A DNA stretch of 64,000 nt from Prostheceraeus crozeri (Eukaryota; Platyhelminthes; Polycladida; Euryleptidae). This document shows positions 63,962-64,000 of the stretch, in pieces. A program made the position numbers and the translations under genes. The stretch lies in assembly GCA_907163375.1 (NCBI GenBank), contig CAJQUW010015636.1:124001-188000 (forward strand), in the 5' to 3' direction. The notes beneath the pieces were generated by a model. It ran no database searches, was not told where the DNA came from, and saw only the letters and a list, made by a program, of their open reading frames with translations. The stretch's first letter is position 1. Each line of letters opens with the position of its first letter.

Positions 63962-64000
63962 TCGACCGGCGCCCCCCCCCCTCTGGAACGGCAGAGTGTC
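63962..64000 (-). repeat. Inverted copy of the G-tract hairpin
   Basis: Read on the minus strand this is GACACTCTGCCGTTCCAGAG followed by about 10 G and CGCCGG. It matches the unit at 10,639-10,667 (GACACTCTGCCGTGCCAGAG, then 9 G). It cuts off the hAT-like transposase relic and runs to the window end. Confidence 0.8.

Noticed and set aside
1-64000. CRISPR arrays, bacterial operons, rRNA genes
   Set aside because: Nothing resembling them; splice signals, LINEs and SINEs show an animal nuclear genome.
1-64000. LTR retrotransposon or retrovirus remains
   Set aside because: No paired long terminal repeats, primer-binding site or gag/pro/env-type frames were recognised; the only retroviral-type integrase belongs to the Polinton.

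Overview
This is a stretch of a metazoan genome, probably a non-vertebrate animal. It is AT-rich, has spliced host exons (a myotubularin-family C-terminus), an intronless TRP-like channel gene, tRNA-derived SINEs and a very heavy, deeply nested load of transposable elements. I cannot name the species from the sequence alone. Only a few kilobases look like host gene; most of the rest is mobile DNA.

Layout. Positions 1 to about 10,700 are one Polinton (Maverick), open at the left edge of the window. It carries capsid, protease, packaging ATPase, integrase and accessory genes on the minus strand and a short plus-strand block at 966-2212. That block encodes a clear TATA-binding-protein-like protein preceded by two related small proteins that look PC4-like. 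The element ends in GC-rich direct repeats with G-tract hairpins. From about 10,700 to 17,160 lie two CR1-like LINE copies, both on the minus strand. From 17,160 to 31,000 is low-gene sequence with a mariner-like relic, an RTE-type endonuclease relic, a 1.97-kb non-autonomous hAT with perfect 8-bp target duplications, a Penelope-type GIY-YIG relic, a SINE, a foldback element and a third LINE lineage. Three possible exons of an unknown coiled-coil gene are scattered among these. A 595-bp MITE sits at 31,409 and the TRP-like gene at 33,085-34,848.

From 36,058 to 43,105 is a nested set: a hAT with perfect 8-bp target duplications contains a Tc1-like element, which contains a nearly intact CR1-like LINE. 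The same hAT also carries a copy of flanking sequence, with a tRNA-like promoter and the start of a LINE ORF1, that recurs inverted at 55,610-57,060. From 45,471 to 46,167 is a near-perfect 0.7-kb palindrome. From 46,168 to about 55,770 is a fourth LINE, interrupted by a 3.2-kb hAT (perfect TSDs) and by a 2.9-kb transposon with 37-bp inverted ends. That second insertion itself holds a 63-bp satellite and a second MITE copy. A short hAT relative follows at 56,378-57,139. The myotubularin-related last exon is at 58,804-59,409 (minus), a tRNA SINE at 60,372, and a hAT-like transposase relic at 62,871-63,961 that abuts an inverted copy of the G-tract hairpin at the window end.

How parts work together. 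The Polinton genes form a compact, tightly spaced or overlapping set. An octamer-like ATGCAAA motif recurs 15-35 bp upstream of several of its reading frames. Together with the TBP-like and PC4-like proteins, this suggests the element may have carried its own promoter-recognition module. That is inference, but it is the most interesting point in the window.
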